Source: Entoloma clypeatum
Taxonomy: Eukaryota > Basidiomycota > Agaricomycetes > Agaricales > Entolomataceae
Assembly (NCBI GenBank): GCA_963565915.1
Contig: OY751488.1
Location: 1,674,001 to 1,738,000 of the forward strand
Length of the DNA: 64,000 nt
Direction: 5' to 3'
The position numbers and the translations under genes were made by a program. The notes beneath the pieces are model-generated. The model was not told where the DNA came from. It ran no database searches and saw only the letters and a list, made by a program, of their open reading frames with translations. Positions 33,681-44,357 of this stretch are shown piece after piece. The stretch's first letter is position 1. Every line of letters begins with the position of its first letter.

Positions 33681-36600
33681 TTATCGTGGACGCGATGGAT
33701 TTTGCCGATGAAAGTCTCGGATCAAGTCTTGAGCGTTCTGAACATTAGTCCGAGGTTCCCACGTGTTCTCTTCTGGGCCATACCCTTCCCATTGGACGAG
33801 GTACTGGATCTTTCCGCGGAATTTTCGAGAGTCCAGGATCGTGGAGACATGGTATTCTTCTCGTCCTTCGACGATGATCGGATCAGGGGCTGGCTTCTTT
33901 TTCTGAATGGCATACTTCGGGGTTTCGTATGGCGATAACAGGGTTTCGTTGAACACAGGGTGGATCATTTTCCAGGTTTTGGGAAGATCAAGACGGTATG
34001 CGCTAGCTCCTTTCTTCTCTAGGACTTTGAACGGTCCGTGTCGGAGGGCGTCAAGTTTCTTTGAGGGACGATCAGTCCTGATGTTAGTCCCTTCCAGCCA
34101 CACCTTGTCTCCGATGCGGTAATCCCGAGACGGGCTTCGTCGTGTGTCAACTGTCTTCTTCATCTGATCCTGTGCCTGTTTTAGTGCTGCGTTGGCTTCT
34201 TCTCGTGCCTGTTTGAGTTTTTTCAAGAAGTCGTTTGCTGCCGGATTGGTGTCTTCCAACACAAGTTCTCCCTTCCAAGGATGCAGACCGTAGTTGAGAT
34301 AGAATGGTGTGTACTTTGTCGCTTGATGTTCTTTGTCATTGTACTGGAATTCTGCGATTGCGATCCATTCCGCCCAATCATCTTGTAGATGGTTGACAAA
34401 GTTTCGTAAGAACACCTCGGTTTCCTGATGCGATCGTTCGGCCTGTCCATCAGTCTGTGGATGGTACGCAGTGGACAGATTTCTTTTGATCCCTAACATG
34501 CGGCAAAGTATCTCCATAAACTTCGCGGCGAACTGCGGTCCCCTATCGCTGATGATCTTCTTGGGAATTCCATGAAGTTTCCATATCTGGTCCCGATAGA
34601 TCTTGGCTAATCCTTCAGCCGATAGTTCCACGGTTGTCGGGATGAGATGAAGCATCTTTGAATGTCTGTCCGTGATGACCAGAATTGCGTTCTTCCCATC
34701 AGATTCTGGTATCGGTCCCACGACGTCAATCCCTATGTCTTCCCATGGTTGACTTGGCGCGGCGTTAGGGTGTAGAGGGGCGTGTCTCCTTTGGCGGCTG
34801 ATCTTGTTACGTTGACAGGTGTCACACCCTTTCACATACTTCTTTACGTCATGTAGGATGGTGGGCCACCAGTAGGTGCGAGTGAGGAGTTCATGTGTTC
34901 GATATTGTCCTGGATGTCCTGCCACTGGTGCGTCGTGCGCTTCAAACATCAGTTCTTGGCGCAATTGTGGGTCTGGTGGAACATAGACTCGTTCTCCTGC
35001 GTAGGTGATGCCATTTTCCTGCTGGTACCAGTGAGGATTCTTCTTCGGACCCTGGGCTACTTCTGTCTCCATGCGATTCGAGGCCTTGATGCGTGCGATC
35101 CATGGGTTTTCGATGGTTGTGATGTTTCCGATTTTGATGGAATCAGATGTTTCACCCCCTTCAAAGAATTGTTCCTCCGTGAACATCTCCATTTGTATCA
35201 CATCTTCTGATTCCAATCGTTTCAAAAATAGCCCCTCCTTGAGCATTTGGTCGCTGTCCTGCGGCTCGAGTTCCGTCTCATACCAGGGTAAACATGACAG
35301 GATGTCTGCTTTCGCGTTTGTCTTCCCAGGTACATGTCGCAATTCGAAGTCATAATCTTGTAACTTCATCTTCCAGCGCCTCTGTCGTTGGTTTAGGTCC
35401 TGAGGACGCCGGAAATACTCCAGGTTTTTGTGATTGGTTAAGATCTCGAAACGTTCCTTGGCTTCAAGGAGATAATGTCGCCAGTCCTTCAGTGCTTCCA
35501 TGACTGCCAAGAGTTCCTTGTCATATATCTCGTAATTCTGTTCGGCCGCGGACATGGTCCGCGACAAGAACGCGATAGGATGCCACTTGTCGTCTTGTTT
35601 CTGTGAAGGTACCGCTCCAATCGCATAACCCGATGCATTGGTTTCGACCCTGAACTGTCCGTCTGGTTTGGGCAATGCCAAGACTGGTGCTGTCGTGATT
35701 GCCCGTATGAGACCTTCAAATGCTTCTTGCGCCGCTGGTCCCCATGTGAATGCTGTATTTCCCGTAAGTGTCGTGAGTGGCTTTGCGATGTTTGAGTATC
35801 CTTCAATGAAGCGTCGATAAAAATTGGCAAATCCCAGGAACCTCTGGACTTCCTTTTTTGATGTGGGTACTCGCCAGTTCCGGATTGTGTCCACCTTTTC
35901 AGTTTCCATCTCGACACGTCCTTCACCCACGACATATCCCAATATGGGGCATTTCGTTACTTCCCAAAGACACTTCTTCTCCTTTAGGAACAAGTCATTG
36001 TCCGACAGGATCTGCAAGATCTCTTCGGTATTCCGGGCGAGTTCTTCCTTGGTTTTACCAATAACCACTATGTCATCCATGTAAATCACACAGATGCGCC
36101 GACGGATCTGATCCCTGAATAGGCTGGCCATCATCCGAGAGAACGTTCCCGGGGAATTGCAGAGACCGAAAAACATGACCAATGGTTCAAACAATCCTTG
36201 GCTGGTCAAGAAGGCGGCTTTCCATTCGTCACCCTTTTTGATCCGCACATTATTGTATCCCCACATGATGTCCATTTTGTTGAAGTAGACTGCGTCCTTC
36301 AATACATCCAAGAGGTCGTTGATGCGTGGGAGTGGGAATTTGTCCTTAACCGTGAATTTGTTAACCGTGCGATAGTCCTGTACCAATCGTTTGGAACCGT
36401 CTTTCTTGTTAATGAAGAAGCAGGGTGATGCATAAGGTGATTTGGACGGTCGGATCTTTCCGGTTGCCAGGCCTTCGTCGATGAATTCGTCCAGTTCTTC
36501 TTGCTCCTTTTGGGTCATAGGGTACGTGTTTCCCCCTAGCTCCTTTGGTGCGTCCGGTGTAAGTTCGATGCCGTGGTCCCATTCCCTTTCCTTTGGGATC

Positions 36601-37329
36601 TTGTCAAAGTTTTCTTTTTCAAAAAGATGGGCAAAACGTTCAACATATGAGGGTCGTTTGGTTGTGGGAGGTGGTGTGGGAGTAACTGCTTCCAATATGG
36701 GGTCTCCGGGCTTCCATTTCTGATCTGATTTCTTGGGTGCGTCCTTGTCTCGTACTTCCACCATGCGAACCCGATGTTTGCGACCATTAAGGTTAACCCT
36801 GAAATCCGAGTGTTTGGTTTGACACGTTGATGGGCATCGGTTGAATGTTACGGCGCCGGTCGTCCAATTGATTGTAGGGTTGTGGTGCACCAACCAATCA
36901 TGTCCCAAAAGCATATCCGTTCTCCCAATGTCCAATACCATTGCCTCCATGGTTTCCTGGTGTGTTCCCAAGTCCAGCTTGACTTCGGCAAGTTTTTCTG
37001 CTTTCTGTTGTCGGTTCGGTGATCCATCCGCATTTAGGATTGATATGGGCTTTATTCCACGTGTGGGAAGGTTCTGTTCACGTACTATTCTGGGATGGAT
37101 ACATGTGCGTTCACATCCGCTATCGACCTCGGGTCGAATGGCCTTTGGTCCTCGTCGTGTTTTGATCTGAGCTTGCAGCTTGATCTCTCGTCGTTTCGGA
37201 GGTTTATCTCCCTTGACAATCTTAGTTGACGCAACGGCTCGCTTTGCAGGGATAACATAAGTTATATTGTCTGTAACTGCACCAGGCAAGCGAGTTCATT
37301 TAATGGATAAGGGTCGCGACTTAGCGTCG
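33681..37329 (-). pseudogene. Gypsy pol: PR-RT-RNase H-IN-chromodomain, about 1200 residues
   Basis: The frame encodes protease (VDSGCERTC), reverse transcriptase ([20 protein letters not shown] at about 36080), RNase H, integrase (H/H/C/C with CDTCQRNK; core [26 protein letters not shown]) and a chromodomain ([25 protein letters not shown]). A TGA at 37296-37298 interrupts it just after the gag overlap. Pol lies in the -1 frame relative to gag, so a -1 frameshift was probably used. RNase H reads ETNAS (35637-35639) and TNHKNL (35433-35435) where the family has catalytic TDAS and TDHKNL. Both are Asp to Asn by CpG to CpA. The enzyme should be dead although the rest looks intact. Confidence 0.92.
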
Positions 37330-37330
37330 T

Positions 37331-38960
37331 TTAATCGGACCCTTCGGGAAAATCCTTCTCATCGGTCTCTATGGTGATGGTTTCATCGTCATCATCGGTA
37401 TCTCCATCAGACACCTTCCTAATCTTTCCAGAGTTCTTCTTCGGCTTGCGGCAGTTGCGCGCAATATGTCCTTCTTGGTCGCAGTTGAAACACTTACGAC
37501 CATCTTTCTTCTTTGGGGCTTTGCAGTCTTTGGCAAGGTGACCAAAGCGCTGACAGTTGTAGCAACGGGCTACTCCTGCTTTGTCGATCTCCATGGCTTT
37601 GCCTTGACCACCATAAGTGGTACCCGATCCGGTGCGTGTGTCGCCACCCCCTCGGATGACTAATGCATGTCCCTCCATCTGTCGTCCCTTGTTTCGGATC
37701 TCCTTTGCGTAATCAGTGTACGTCTTGCCATCGCTAGCCACTTGTTCAGAAATTTTGCGGTTGACGTTCTTTTCCAGGATGTATTTCCCAGTTTCTTCGC
37801 CAAGGTTTGACAGCTTCAAGATCTCTTCGAATTCGTCCAAGAATTCGTCGATGGTGCGTTTCTCCTGTTTCAGGACTTCGAGTTTCGCCTTGGCCGCTGC
37901 CGACTTGTTGGCAATAGAGAATCGCGTAGCGATGTCGTCTGAGAATCCTAACCAGGTGATGTTCTCGCCATTGGTGGCAAGGTCGTCTAATTTGTTGCTG
38001 GCCCAGTGTTTACCGGACCCTTCCATCATGCGGGATAACACCGCAAGAATCTTCTGATCGTCGGACAGGCCCTTCTGGAACCTGATGTATAATTTGGTGG
38101 CTTTCCACCACTCGTCGAAGGTGTGTCTGTCTTTGAACATCCCAGGATCTTTGATGATCTTGGATGTATCCATTGTTTGTACTGTCGGTGCTTCTGCCAT
38201 GTCTAGAACCTGCGGAGTAGGAGAGGTGTCGGATTGTTGGGATGAAGATGGGGTTCGGGATATAGGTAGGGGTTGAAAATCAGTCCCTGTTCTAGGTGTC
38301 TGTTCGGTATCTGACTGCGCGGAGTCAAAAGTAAATTCGTCAGGGGACTCGTCGGCGGAATCGGTGGCAAAACGTTCGGGGTATTTCCTCTGTAGATCTC
38401 TAAGGAATCTCTGTTCCTGCGCGTCTGTTGGTCGCGAGAAGGGGTCAAGTCTCTCGTTTCGTGCCCAACGGTTGTACTCGGTTTGTTGTTCTTCGATGGT
38501 GAAGTGGGCGTAGATCTGCTGCTTCGAGTAGGACGTGATGATGTGGCTCTGGGACGTCTCGATGTGAGCGTCCTAATCAATCTTCTGATAACGGTTGTCT
38601 GGACACCGATAAACTCTCTGATCTCTGTGATCCGACCTGTCTGAGGTCCTTCTTGAACGCGAAAGCTTTCGAGTTCGTTCTGTCGGGCGTTGTAACGCGC
38701 GATCTGGTGTTGCCGAGCAAGATGGATGCTCTCTGCTATCTCGCCGTGGGGGCGATGCTCATCATTGTCTAGTTCTTCATCAAGCACCTGCTGTAAGATG
38801 CGATAGATCTCCGATTTGATGTACTGCTGGATGAGCGTAAAATCAATACTGTCTGAAGGACTTAGCTCCTCCTGTCAGGCTTCTGGCGTGCTGAATGGGT
38901 TACTGGTGAAGTCTTCAAAGAAGCGCGACGTCTTGACTCGTCTGGTAGTTGCTCTCTTCG
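37331..38960 (-). pseudogene. Gypsy gag, zinc-knuckle nucleocapsid, 5' half broken
   Basis: The downstream part, open from 38572 to 37331 (about 413 codons), includes the capsid region (HTFDEWWKATKLYI... with the GEETGKYILEKN segment) and two CCHC knuckles, CYNCQRFGHLAKDC and CFNCDQEGHIARNC, followed by KKNSGK and an acidic tail. The upstream N-terminal part (about 38960-38580) is in another frame and contains a TGA at 38875-38877. A TAG at 38573-38575 closes the downstream frame. The ATG at 38200 is therefore not the original start. Gag of this element family should package RNA. This copy needs a helper or an internal start. Confidence 0.8.
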
Positions 38961-38978
38961 CTCTGGGCGAACCTAACG

Positions 38979-38989
38979 AGATTTAGCAA
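38979..38989 (-). other. Self-priming primer-binding site of the gypsy element
   Basis: On the minus strand TTGCTAAATCT lies two bases inside the 5' LTR edge. It is the exact complement of AGATTTAGCAA at 39065-39075 in the same LTR, about 34 bases downstream of the start of the TATATAAA box, where the transcript should begin. This is the Tf1-type arrangement; no tRNA 3' end complement (TGG...) is present. Confidence 0.75.
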
Positions 38990-38991
38990 CT

Positions 38992-39301
38992 TGTTATGCG
39001 TAACAAACCGTTCCAAGGTTCGGGCAGAGTATGCAGGAAGATGGAAAGGCGAAGAGCAATGTGATTGCTAAATCTAAGGAATCTAGCTATAGTACAAAGG
39101 GTTTATATAGGTACTGACTATAGGCGATAGCATATGAGTCAGTGCTGCGCAAGGCAGTGTATCTGAGTAAGATAACTGCGGAAGGCAGTGCGTCTGAGTA
39201 AGACGACTGCGGAATGAGTCAGACAGGATATGTGTAAGCGGGGGCCGATGAGTAAAAGTGAAAAAGTAAGCATATACGTCCGTAGTCGTTAGTCCGTAAC
39301 A
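38992..39301 (-). repeat. 5' LTR of the gypsy element (310 bp, 58-bp deletion)
   Basis: Identical to the 3' LTR apart from one 58-bp deletion between GTCAGACAG and GATATGTG (near 39227). Contains the TATA box and the transcript start used for self-priming. Confidence 0.94.
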
Positions 39302-39353
39302 TGTACCTAGTACAGACCGGACTGCGATTGGGTGCCAGTATATAAAATCGAGG

Positions 39354-39391
39354 TTTTTAAAAATAAAAATAAAAATAAAATAAAATAAAAT
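39354..39391 (+). repeat. A-rich microsatellite, AAAAAT/AAAAT repeats
   Basis: Imperfect run of hexamers and pentamers just outside the gypsy target duplication. Confidence 0.8.
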
Positions 39392-39699
39392 CAGTCAGCA
39401 TCAGCAAAATCTGATTTTTCCTGAAGATTGTTGCAGATGGACTATGTTCTGTGCAGCCCTTCGCAGCACTGTTGAGCTGAAGTTTAAGCTTTGAAGATCT
39501 TTGGAAATGGAGCATAAAATTTAAAGGTCTTTACGAGCTGGTAGGTGATATAGTTTCTACACAGTAATATATAGATTTTAAGGGAATCTGTAAAGGTAAT
39601 TGGGAACCTTGTGTAAGTCTTCATAGAATAGGGTACAGCAATTCATGAAAAATGGATTGGAAAAAGTTGATTGAGTTTCAGTGCTATAACATAAAAAAT

Positions 39700-40860
39700 A
39701 AACACATGTCCTCCAAGCATCTCATGCCCCCGGGTGCATCGTCCCTCATGCACCTTCTGCTGTTCTTGTATCTGCTGGCATCCGTCCACTGTTTGTCATG
39801 TGTCTGCCGTTTTTGCCTGTCCATGTTGTTTCTCATGCATGCCACACCATTCTTGCATCTGCTGTGCCGTTTCACATGTCTACCGCCATTCTCGAGTGTC
39901 CCGCCGTTCTTGTGTCTGCTGGTGCATGTCCCACCATTTCTTGTGTGTCCTGTTCTGTTTCTTGTGTGTCCTGTTCTGTTTCTTGTGTGTCCTGTCCCAT
40001 TCCTTGCATGTCCTGCTGTTCCCCCATCTGTTGGCGCATGTCCCGCCGTTTCTTGCATGTCCGGACATTCTTGCACATTTTGTGAGTGGTCTGATATGAT
40101 GTGAATGGCAGGGGTGCTTACCTATACAGGGGCACCATGGCCCTTGTGTGCACAGGGGGGCAGAGGCAAGAGGAAGGGACATAGGAGGAGCAGGGAGGTG
40201 ATGGGGAGGATGGAAACTTGATGTGACAAGTCTTGGCTCCTTTACTTGGCAGGTTCTGGATCCAGACATGTATGGTGAAACATTGGAACTTGCTGACCTT
40301 GGCAACAGCTGAAGGTCAAACAATATTCCAAGTCCCCATCGTCTTTCTTGCCTCCTCCCATCACCTTTCTCTCTACTCCCTCCTCTGTCCCTCCCTCTCA
40401 CCTCCTCCATTCACAAAGGGCCACAGTGCCCTCATATATGTAGGTAAGCACTCCCGCCATTCACATCACGTCAAACCACTTACGAAACATGTGAGAATGG
40501 CTGGACATGTGAGAAACAGCAGGACACATGCCAGCAGATGTGAGACTGGCAGGACATGCAAGGAACGGGACAGGACACATGAGAAACGGTGGGACATGCA
40601 CTAGCAGACACAAGAACAGCGGGATGCATGAGGGACGGGACAGGATACATGTGAGGAACGGCGCATGGGGACACACAAGAAACAGCAGGACATGCACCAA
40701 GCAAGACACAAGAGTGGCAGGACACGCGCAACGAATGGCGCAGGACACACGGAGAATGCCAGCATGTGCACGGCGCAGGTGGGGAGTGCAAGGTATGACA
40801 TGCAGGTGAGGGAGAGGCATGTCATTTCACTGTTGCATTGTCTGTTATAGTAGCATGAAA
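39700..40860. repeat. Foldback repeat, about 1.2 kb imperfect inverted repeat
   Basis: The sequence from about 39700 to 40215 is similar to the reverse complement of about 40330 to 40860. For example CATGTCCGGACATTC at about 40060 mirrors GAATGGCTGGACATG at about 40496, and GTGCTTACCTA at 40117-40127 mirrors TAGGTAAGCAC at 40441-40451. The arms consist of Cys/Pro/His-coding units of about 21 bp (three near-perfect 21-mers at 39938-40000, TTCTTGTGTGTCCTGTTCTG). Open frames crossing it are by-products of the repeat. No transposase or target duplication was found. Ends are approximate. Confidence 0.7.
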
Positions 40861-40978
40861 AAATATACATTTTTCATTCTCAAACATACATTATTGATAA
40901 AATAGAATGCTCTATGACTGTAAGCTGTAACAGAGTCTGAAGACCTATGAAGGTGTACACAATCTGTGGAGGCCAGAA

Positions 40979-41262
40979 TGTTGAACAAATTCCACTCCTA
41001 TAGATATTTCATCTATAGGGTCATGTGCCCAATCCCATGACATACAAATAATGTACAAATAAGTAGACTAGTATATAAGACTGACCTTATTCTCTGTGCA
41101 ATATAACACTCTTACCAAGTAACCCCCATCTTGCAAACACCTCCCAAGGTTAGTAGTAAGATTCCCCCTCTATCATAGAAGCATAGAGTATACTAGGACT
41201 GCAAGAAAACACACCCACCATGATAACCTCCGGTGTTGATGTGATCATATGCTGTTCCAACA
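40979..41262 (+). repeat. 5' LTR of Copia-D remnant (284 bp)
   Basis: TGTTGAAC...TTCCAACA termini, with GTATATAAGAC as a TATA box at about 41070. It is followed at once by a copia-type primer-binding site, which fixes its right edge. No matching 3' LTR lies in the window. Confidence 0.8.
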
Positions 41263-41276
41263 GGTTATGAGCCCTG
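41263..41276 (+). other. Primer-binding site of Copia-D
   Basis: GGTTATGAGCCCTG, complementary to an initiator tRNA-Met anticodon arm (GGGCTCATAACC type). Confidence 0.7.
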
Positions 41277-41660
41277 AGACTCGCCATTGCACTCGTCGCT
41301 GGCAGTCTTAGTAGACTCGATGCCGCTACATCGCGAACACAATAGATCAAGTGCACCTTGATCTGTACATACAACATTAATGATGTTGTGGATGTTTAAT
41401 CCCCACATCATCATGTAGTGTGATGAGCTAGCAGATCTGGGTGATAACACCTTGATGATTGTGATGCCCATCCGCCTCCATACATGTGTCTACTAGTTAA
41501 CTCTGTGTATGATGTTAAACATGGAATAGGGGTCTGATGGACCCTAGTGGAGCAAAACACATGTTGCTGTGTCCCTGTTTCATCTAAGATCCAGTGATTT
41601 GACATGTGACTGACACATTCTATTTCCAGTCTTTTGCGCTCTCACCCTTCACATCAAATC

Positions 41661-41782
41661 ATGTCTTCTTTTGATTACAAATCTGCTGTTGTCAAGATAA
41701 CCAGCTCTAACTGGAATGGAGCGATAAGATGACAGGGTTTTTACAGTTTGAAGAGACCTGGATGCTTGTATCTGGGGACTGG
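41661..41782 (+). pseudogene. Copia-D gag, N-terminal piece
   Basis: Starts MSSFDYKSAVVKITSSNWNG. After a small frame change near 41719 it continues DKMTGFLQFEETWMLVSGDW, a typical copia gag start (DUF4219/UBN2 style). It stops at the insertion of the small LTR element. The downstream piece is at 62697-62895. Confidence 0.75.
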
Positions 41783-41927
41783 TGGAGTAGGGTGTAGCCC
41801 TACTCCACCATGATCATGTGACCTAGCCAGGTAGACACGAGCCCACCTGTTGTAGAGTACATCTGCTACCATCTGCTTGCCTTTGCCATGCCTCAGGTGC
41901 CGCCTCCAGACCGCCTCCACCTCTCCA
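41783..41927 (+). repeat. Left direct repeat (LTR) of the small LTR element
   Basis: 145 bp, closely matching the split right copy at 44358-44432 and 62627-62696. Because it is not interrupted, it shows the empty form of the site used by Copia-A copy 3. Confidence 0.75.
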
Positions 41928-43030
41928 CATGGTGATGAGAGCGTGATTCTTGCCTGCTTCTTGTTTTTTTGGGAGGTCTCGACTTGCTATTTTTTTCGCA
42001 TTCACGTTTTTTGCAGCCACACCATAGTCTTTGTGCCCTCCGTGCCCAGCCAGTTTTCTCGCATTCAGAACAACCATTTCTGCCTCGCTGAGCCTGCTCC
42101 TGACCCCCTCTGGTCCACCTGCTTCTTGGGCATCGCGTTTTTTCGCCACGTCACAGCACCATCGCGTTTTCCATGCCCCAAACATCATCCACACGACTTT
42201 CCCATCTAGAACCTAGGTTTTTGCTACCAGTATCCCTGCTCTCTGTCCTTTGAGCCTGTTGCTAGCTCTTTATGGCTGCATCACACCTTTGTCGCATTTT
42301 TTGGCCATGTCATGCCATTTTCATGTTTTTCTGTGTGCTACACAGATTCTTTGTGTCGTCTGCTCCTAGCACCTGCCTTTTTGCTACCAGCCCACTGTCC
42401 TCCAGTTTCTGAGCTCGCCATCAGCTCCATTCATGCTTTTCGACACATACCAGCAGCTTCCCACATTTTTCACATTCACGCCCACTCTATTGTGTTCCAT
42501 TCGTGCCCGCCGCTGTTTCATCTGTCCAAAGTCATCTCCATTAGAGTCTAGAGCCCAGAGTCCCCATTTCGCAGTCCTATGACCTTGAGTATCCCATGTC
42601 TATCACCACCCTGGGGCCAGAGGTACATATGAGGCTTACAAGCAGCCCCAGTAGTGTTTCAAGGTCCAGTCTCAAAGACCACAAAGAAGACTGAGACCAG
42701 ACTGAACCAGGGGGTGGTCCTGGTTCATCTTTTTTGAAAAACAAAGACCACCTACCCTGGTTCTACCCAGTTCATAGGTTTGGACCGGTTTTTTGGCCAA
42801 AAAACCGGTTTAAACTGGTTCTGGTCTTAGCTTTTCAGAGAGACCACTCACCTGGTCTTGGTCTCTGGTCTCAAAAATTTTAGACAAAAAACCGGACCAG
42901 ACCTTGAAACACTAAGCCCCAGAGTCCACTCCATATCATGGTAATCCCACGTTCGTCGCCGCCTTCAGGTTAGAGGTACCAGAGGAGTTTTAGAGTTTTA
43001 GAAATCAGTTTTCACACCACCATCACCACC
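41928..43030. other. Internal 5' region of the small LTR element
   Basis: No coding motif recognised. Rich in CTGC/TTTTTCGCA-like pyrimidine stretches. Contains the MITE at 42654-42912. Confidence 0.5.
42654..42912. mobile_element. MITE with TA target duplication and central palindrome
   Basis: Terminal inverted repeats GTGTTTCAAGGTC and GACCTTGAAACAC (13 bp, perfect), flanked by TA on both sides (42652-42653, 42913-42914); 259 bp in total. The interior is rich in GGTC/GACC blocks, with a perfect 26-bp palindrome at 42784-42809 centred on TTGGCCAA. The TA duplication points to mobilisation by a Tc1/mariner-type transposase. No coding capacity. Confidence 0.75.
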
Positions 43031-44113
43031 ATGCCTGCCCTGAGCAATTTGAAGAAGAATAAGAAGAAGAGTAATGCCACGACCCCACCTGTTACGACCA
43101 CATCCCCAACCATGTCCATGTCTGCACCTGCTGCACCATCCCCAACCATCGCCATACCACCAGCTGCAGAGACACCCCTACCACCTCTTGTGGCGACCTT
43201 CACGTCTCTCGTGCTGCAGTTCCCGAGCGACGAGCTGCCTGACTGCGTCATCTATTTGAACAAGCCCCAACTCGAGGTGATGCTGGGGGAGATTCTCAGT
43301 CAAGGGGTGGATGATGGGAGGAAGGAGGGGTATACCAGGGGAGAGGTGGATGGTTATAAGAGAGGAAGGAAGGAAGGATTGGAGGAAGGAAGGAAGGAGA
43401 GTTATGAGAAGGGGAGGAAGGAAGGTTATGAAGAGGAGAGGAAACGAGGGATGAAGGAGGGTTTTGAGAAGGGAAAAAAAGAGGGTTATGAGAAAGGGAG
43501 AGAGGATTTTGTGCGTACCCCAAGTGCGCTGCTACCGCCACCACCATCATCATCATCGGACCCAATCAAATATGTCTGTGAGTTGGCATGCCGAATATTC
43601 TATCTCCAGCTGTTTATCATCGCAATATGGGAAGCTGCTTTCAATGCAGGAGAACAAGTTGGGTATGACTCAGGCTTCAACGATGGGTTATTGGAACCTC
43701 AAAATGATGACATATTCAAGACCATGACAGCTGTACAGACCAATCATGAAGATGTTATGAGTCCAGCTCCCAACCCTGTCCAGCATCAAGATGTCTTGAC
43801 GCAGGCCTCCTTATTGTCTGACCACCTTGTTGCTGCTGTCCAGATCTCTCTGCCAGTATCCCAGCACCAGGATGTTTCGACGCAGGTCTCTTTATTGGCC
43901 GACTGTGTCGATATGCCTGTCGAGGCCTCTCCGCAAGCACCTGTCAACTGGGCTGAGGACATGGAATCTCTCCCGATTACGCCTATTCCACCAATGATTT
44001 TGCCTGTCCCACCCACTATACCTAATTCACCAATAATTCTGCAGTGCTGTGATTTTTCAAGTTTACGTTCACCATCAACAGACCCGTTTTCCTCGTTACG
44101 CCGCCAATCGTGA
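43031..44113 (+). CDS. KEG-repeat protein, 360 residues, carried by the small LTR element
   Basis: A complete ATG-to-TGA frame. Residues 1-55 are a Lys-rich then Thr/Ser/Pro-rich leader, residues 56-95 a more ordered part (FTSLVLQFPSDELPDCVIYL). Residues about 95-160 consist of eight-residue units of the form KEGYEKGR, charged, with glycine every fourth residue. Then come a hydrophobic segment (CRIFYLQLFIIAIWEAAF, about 188-205), further Gly-spaced helix (NAGEQVGYDSGFNDGLLE), and a Pro/Val-rich tail with two QHQDV(L/S)TQ(A/V)SLL repeats. The G-x3-G units resemble Yae1-type deca-GX3 repeats, but that is only a pattern likeness. The repeats arise from a 24-bp DNA minisatellite. Function unknown. 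Confidence 0.5.
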   Translation: MPALSNLKKNKKKSNATTPPVTTTSPTMSMSAPAAPSPTIAIPPAAETPLPPLVATFTSLVLQFPSDELPDCVIYLNKPQLEVMLGEILSQGVDDGRKEGYTRGEVDGYKRGRKEGLEEGRKESYEKGRKEGYEEERKRGMKEGFEKGKKEGYEKGREDFVRTPSALLPPPPSSSSDPIKYVCELACRIFYLQLFIIAIWEAAFNAGEQVGYDSGFNDGLLEPQNDDIFKTMTAVQTNHEDVMSPAPNPVQHQDVLTQASLLSDHLVAAVQISLPVSQHQDVSTQVSLLADCVDMPVEASPQAPVNWAEDMESLPITPIPPMILPVPPTIPNSPIILQCCDFSSLRSPSTDPFSSLRRQS

Positions 44114-44342
44114 CACAAGATACCTACATGTCCACCACCTCGCCCAAGATGACCACATTCATGTTCTGCCACATCATTTCCCTCATTGAGCAGCTTGCTA
44201 CACCCCCAGGCCAGCCACCACCTGATTTTTGAGACAATGTTCAATGTCATGAAGATTCTGGACTTGGGGATGCTCTTGCAGTTCTGAAGGAAGGTCTCAA
44301 GGTTTTGGTTTTGGTTCTTGAGGTGACAAGGACACCACCATA

Positions 44343-44357
44343 TAAAAGGGGGGAACC
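44343..44357 (+). other. Polypurine tract of the small LTR element
   Basis: TAAAAGGGGGGAACC directly before the right direct repeat, the position expected for a plus-strand primer. Confidence 0.55.

Larger units (their letters stand above)
32792..39301 (-). mobile_element. Complete Ty3/gypsy chromovirus with self-priming signal
   Basis: 6510 bp, minus orientation: 5' LTR at 38992-39301, gag, pol with C-terminal chromodomain, an extra small ORF, polypurine tract GAGGAGGGGAACA, 3' LTR at 32792-33159. The target duplication TGTAC is at 32787-32791 and 39302-39306. The LTRs are identical except that the 5' LTR lacks 58 bp. Gag and pol carry several disabling changes, so this copy is not autonomous. 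Chromoviruses of this kind use the chromodomain to direct integration to heterochromatin. Confidence 0.96.

Noticed and set aside
37331..38200. ATG at 38200 as the true gypsy gag start
   Set aside because: The same frame is open and protein-like upstream to 38572, so the original gag was longer.
39938..40000. Short regularly spaced repeats as a CRISPR array
   Set aside because: The units are contiguous 21-mers without spacers, in a eukaryotic genome.
39652..40410. Several Cys/Pro/His-rich frames of 120-176 codons on both strands
   Set aside because: They are read-outs of the 21-bp repeat units of the foldback element in different frames; no start context, splice signals or domain.
40979..41262. 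Solo LTR
   Set aside because: It is followed directly by a primer-binding site, a leader and a gag start, so it is the 5' LTR of a larger remnant.
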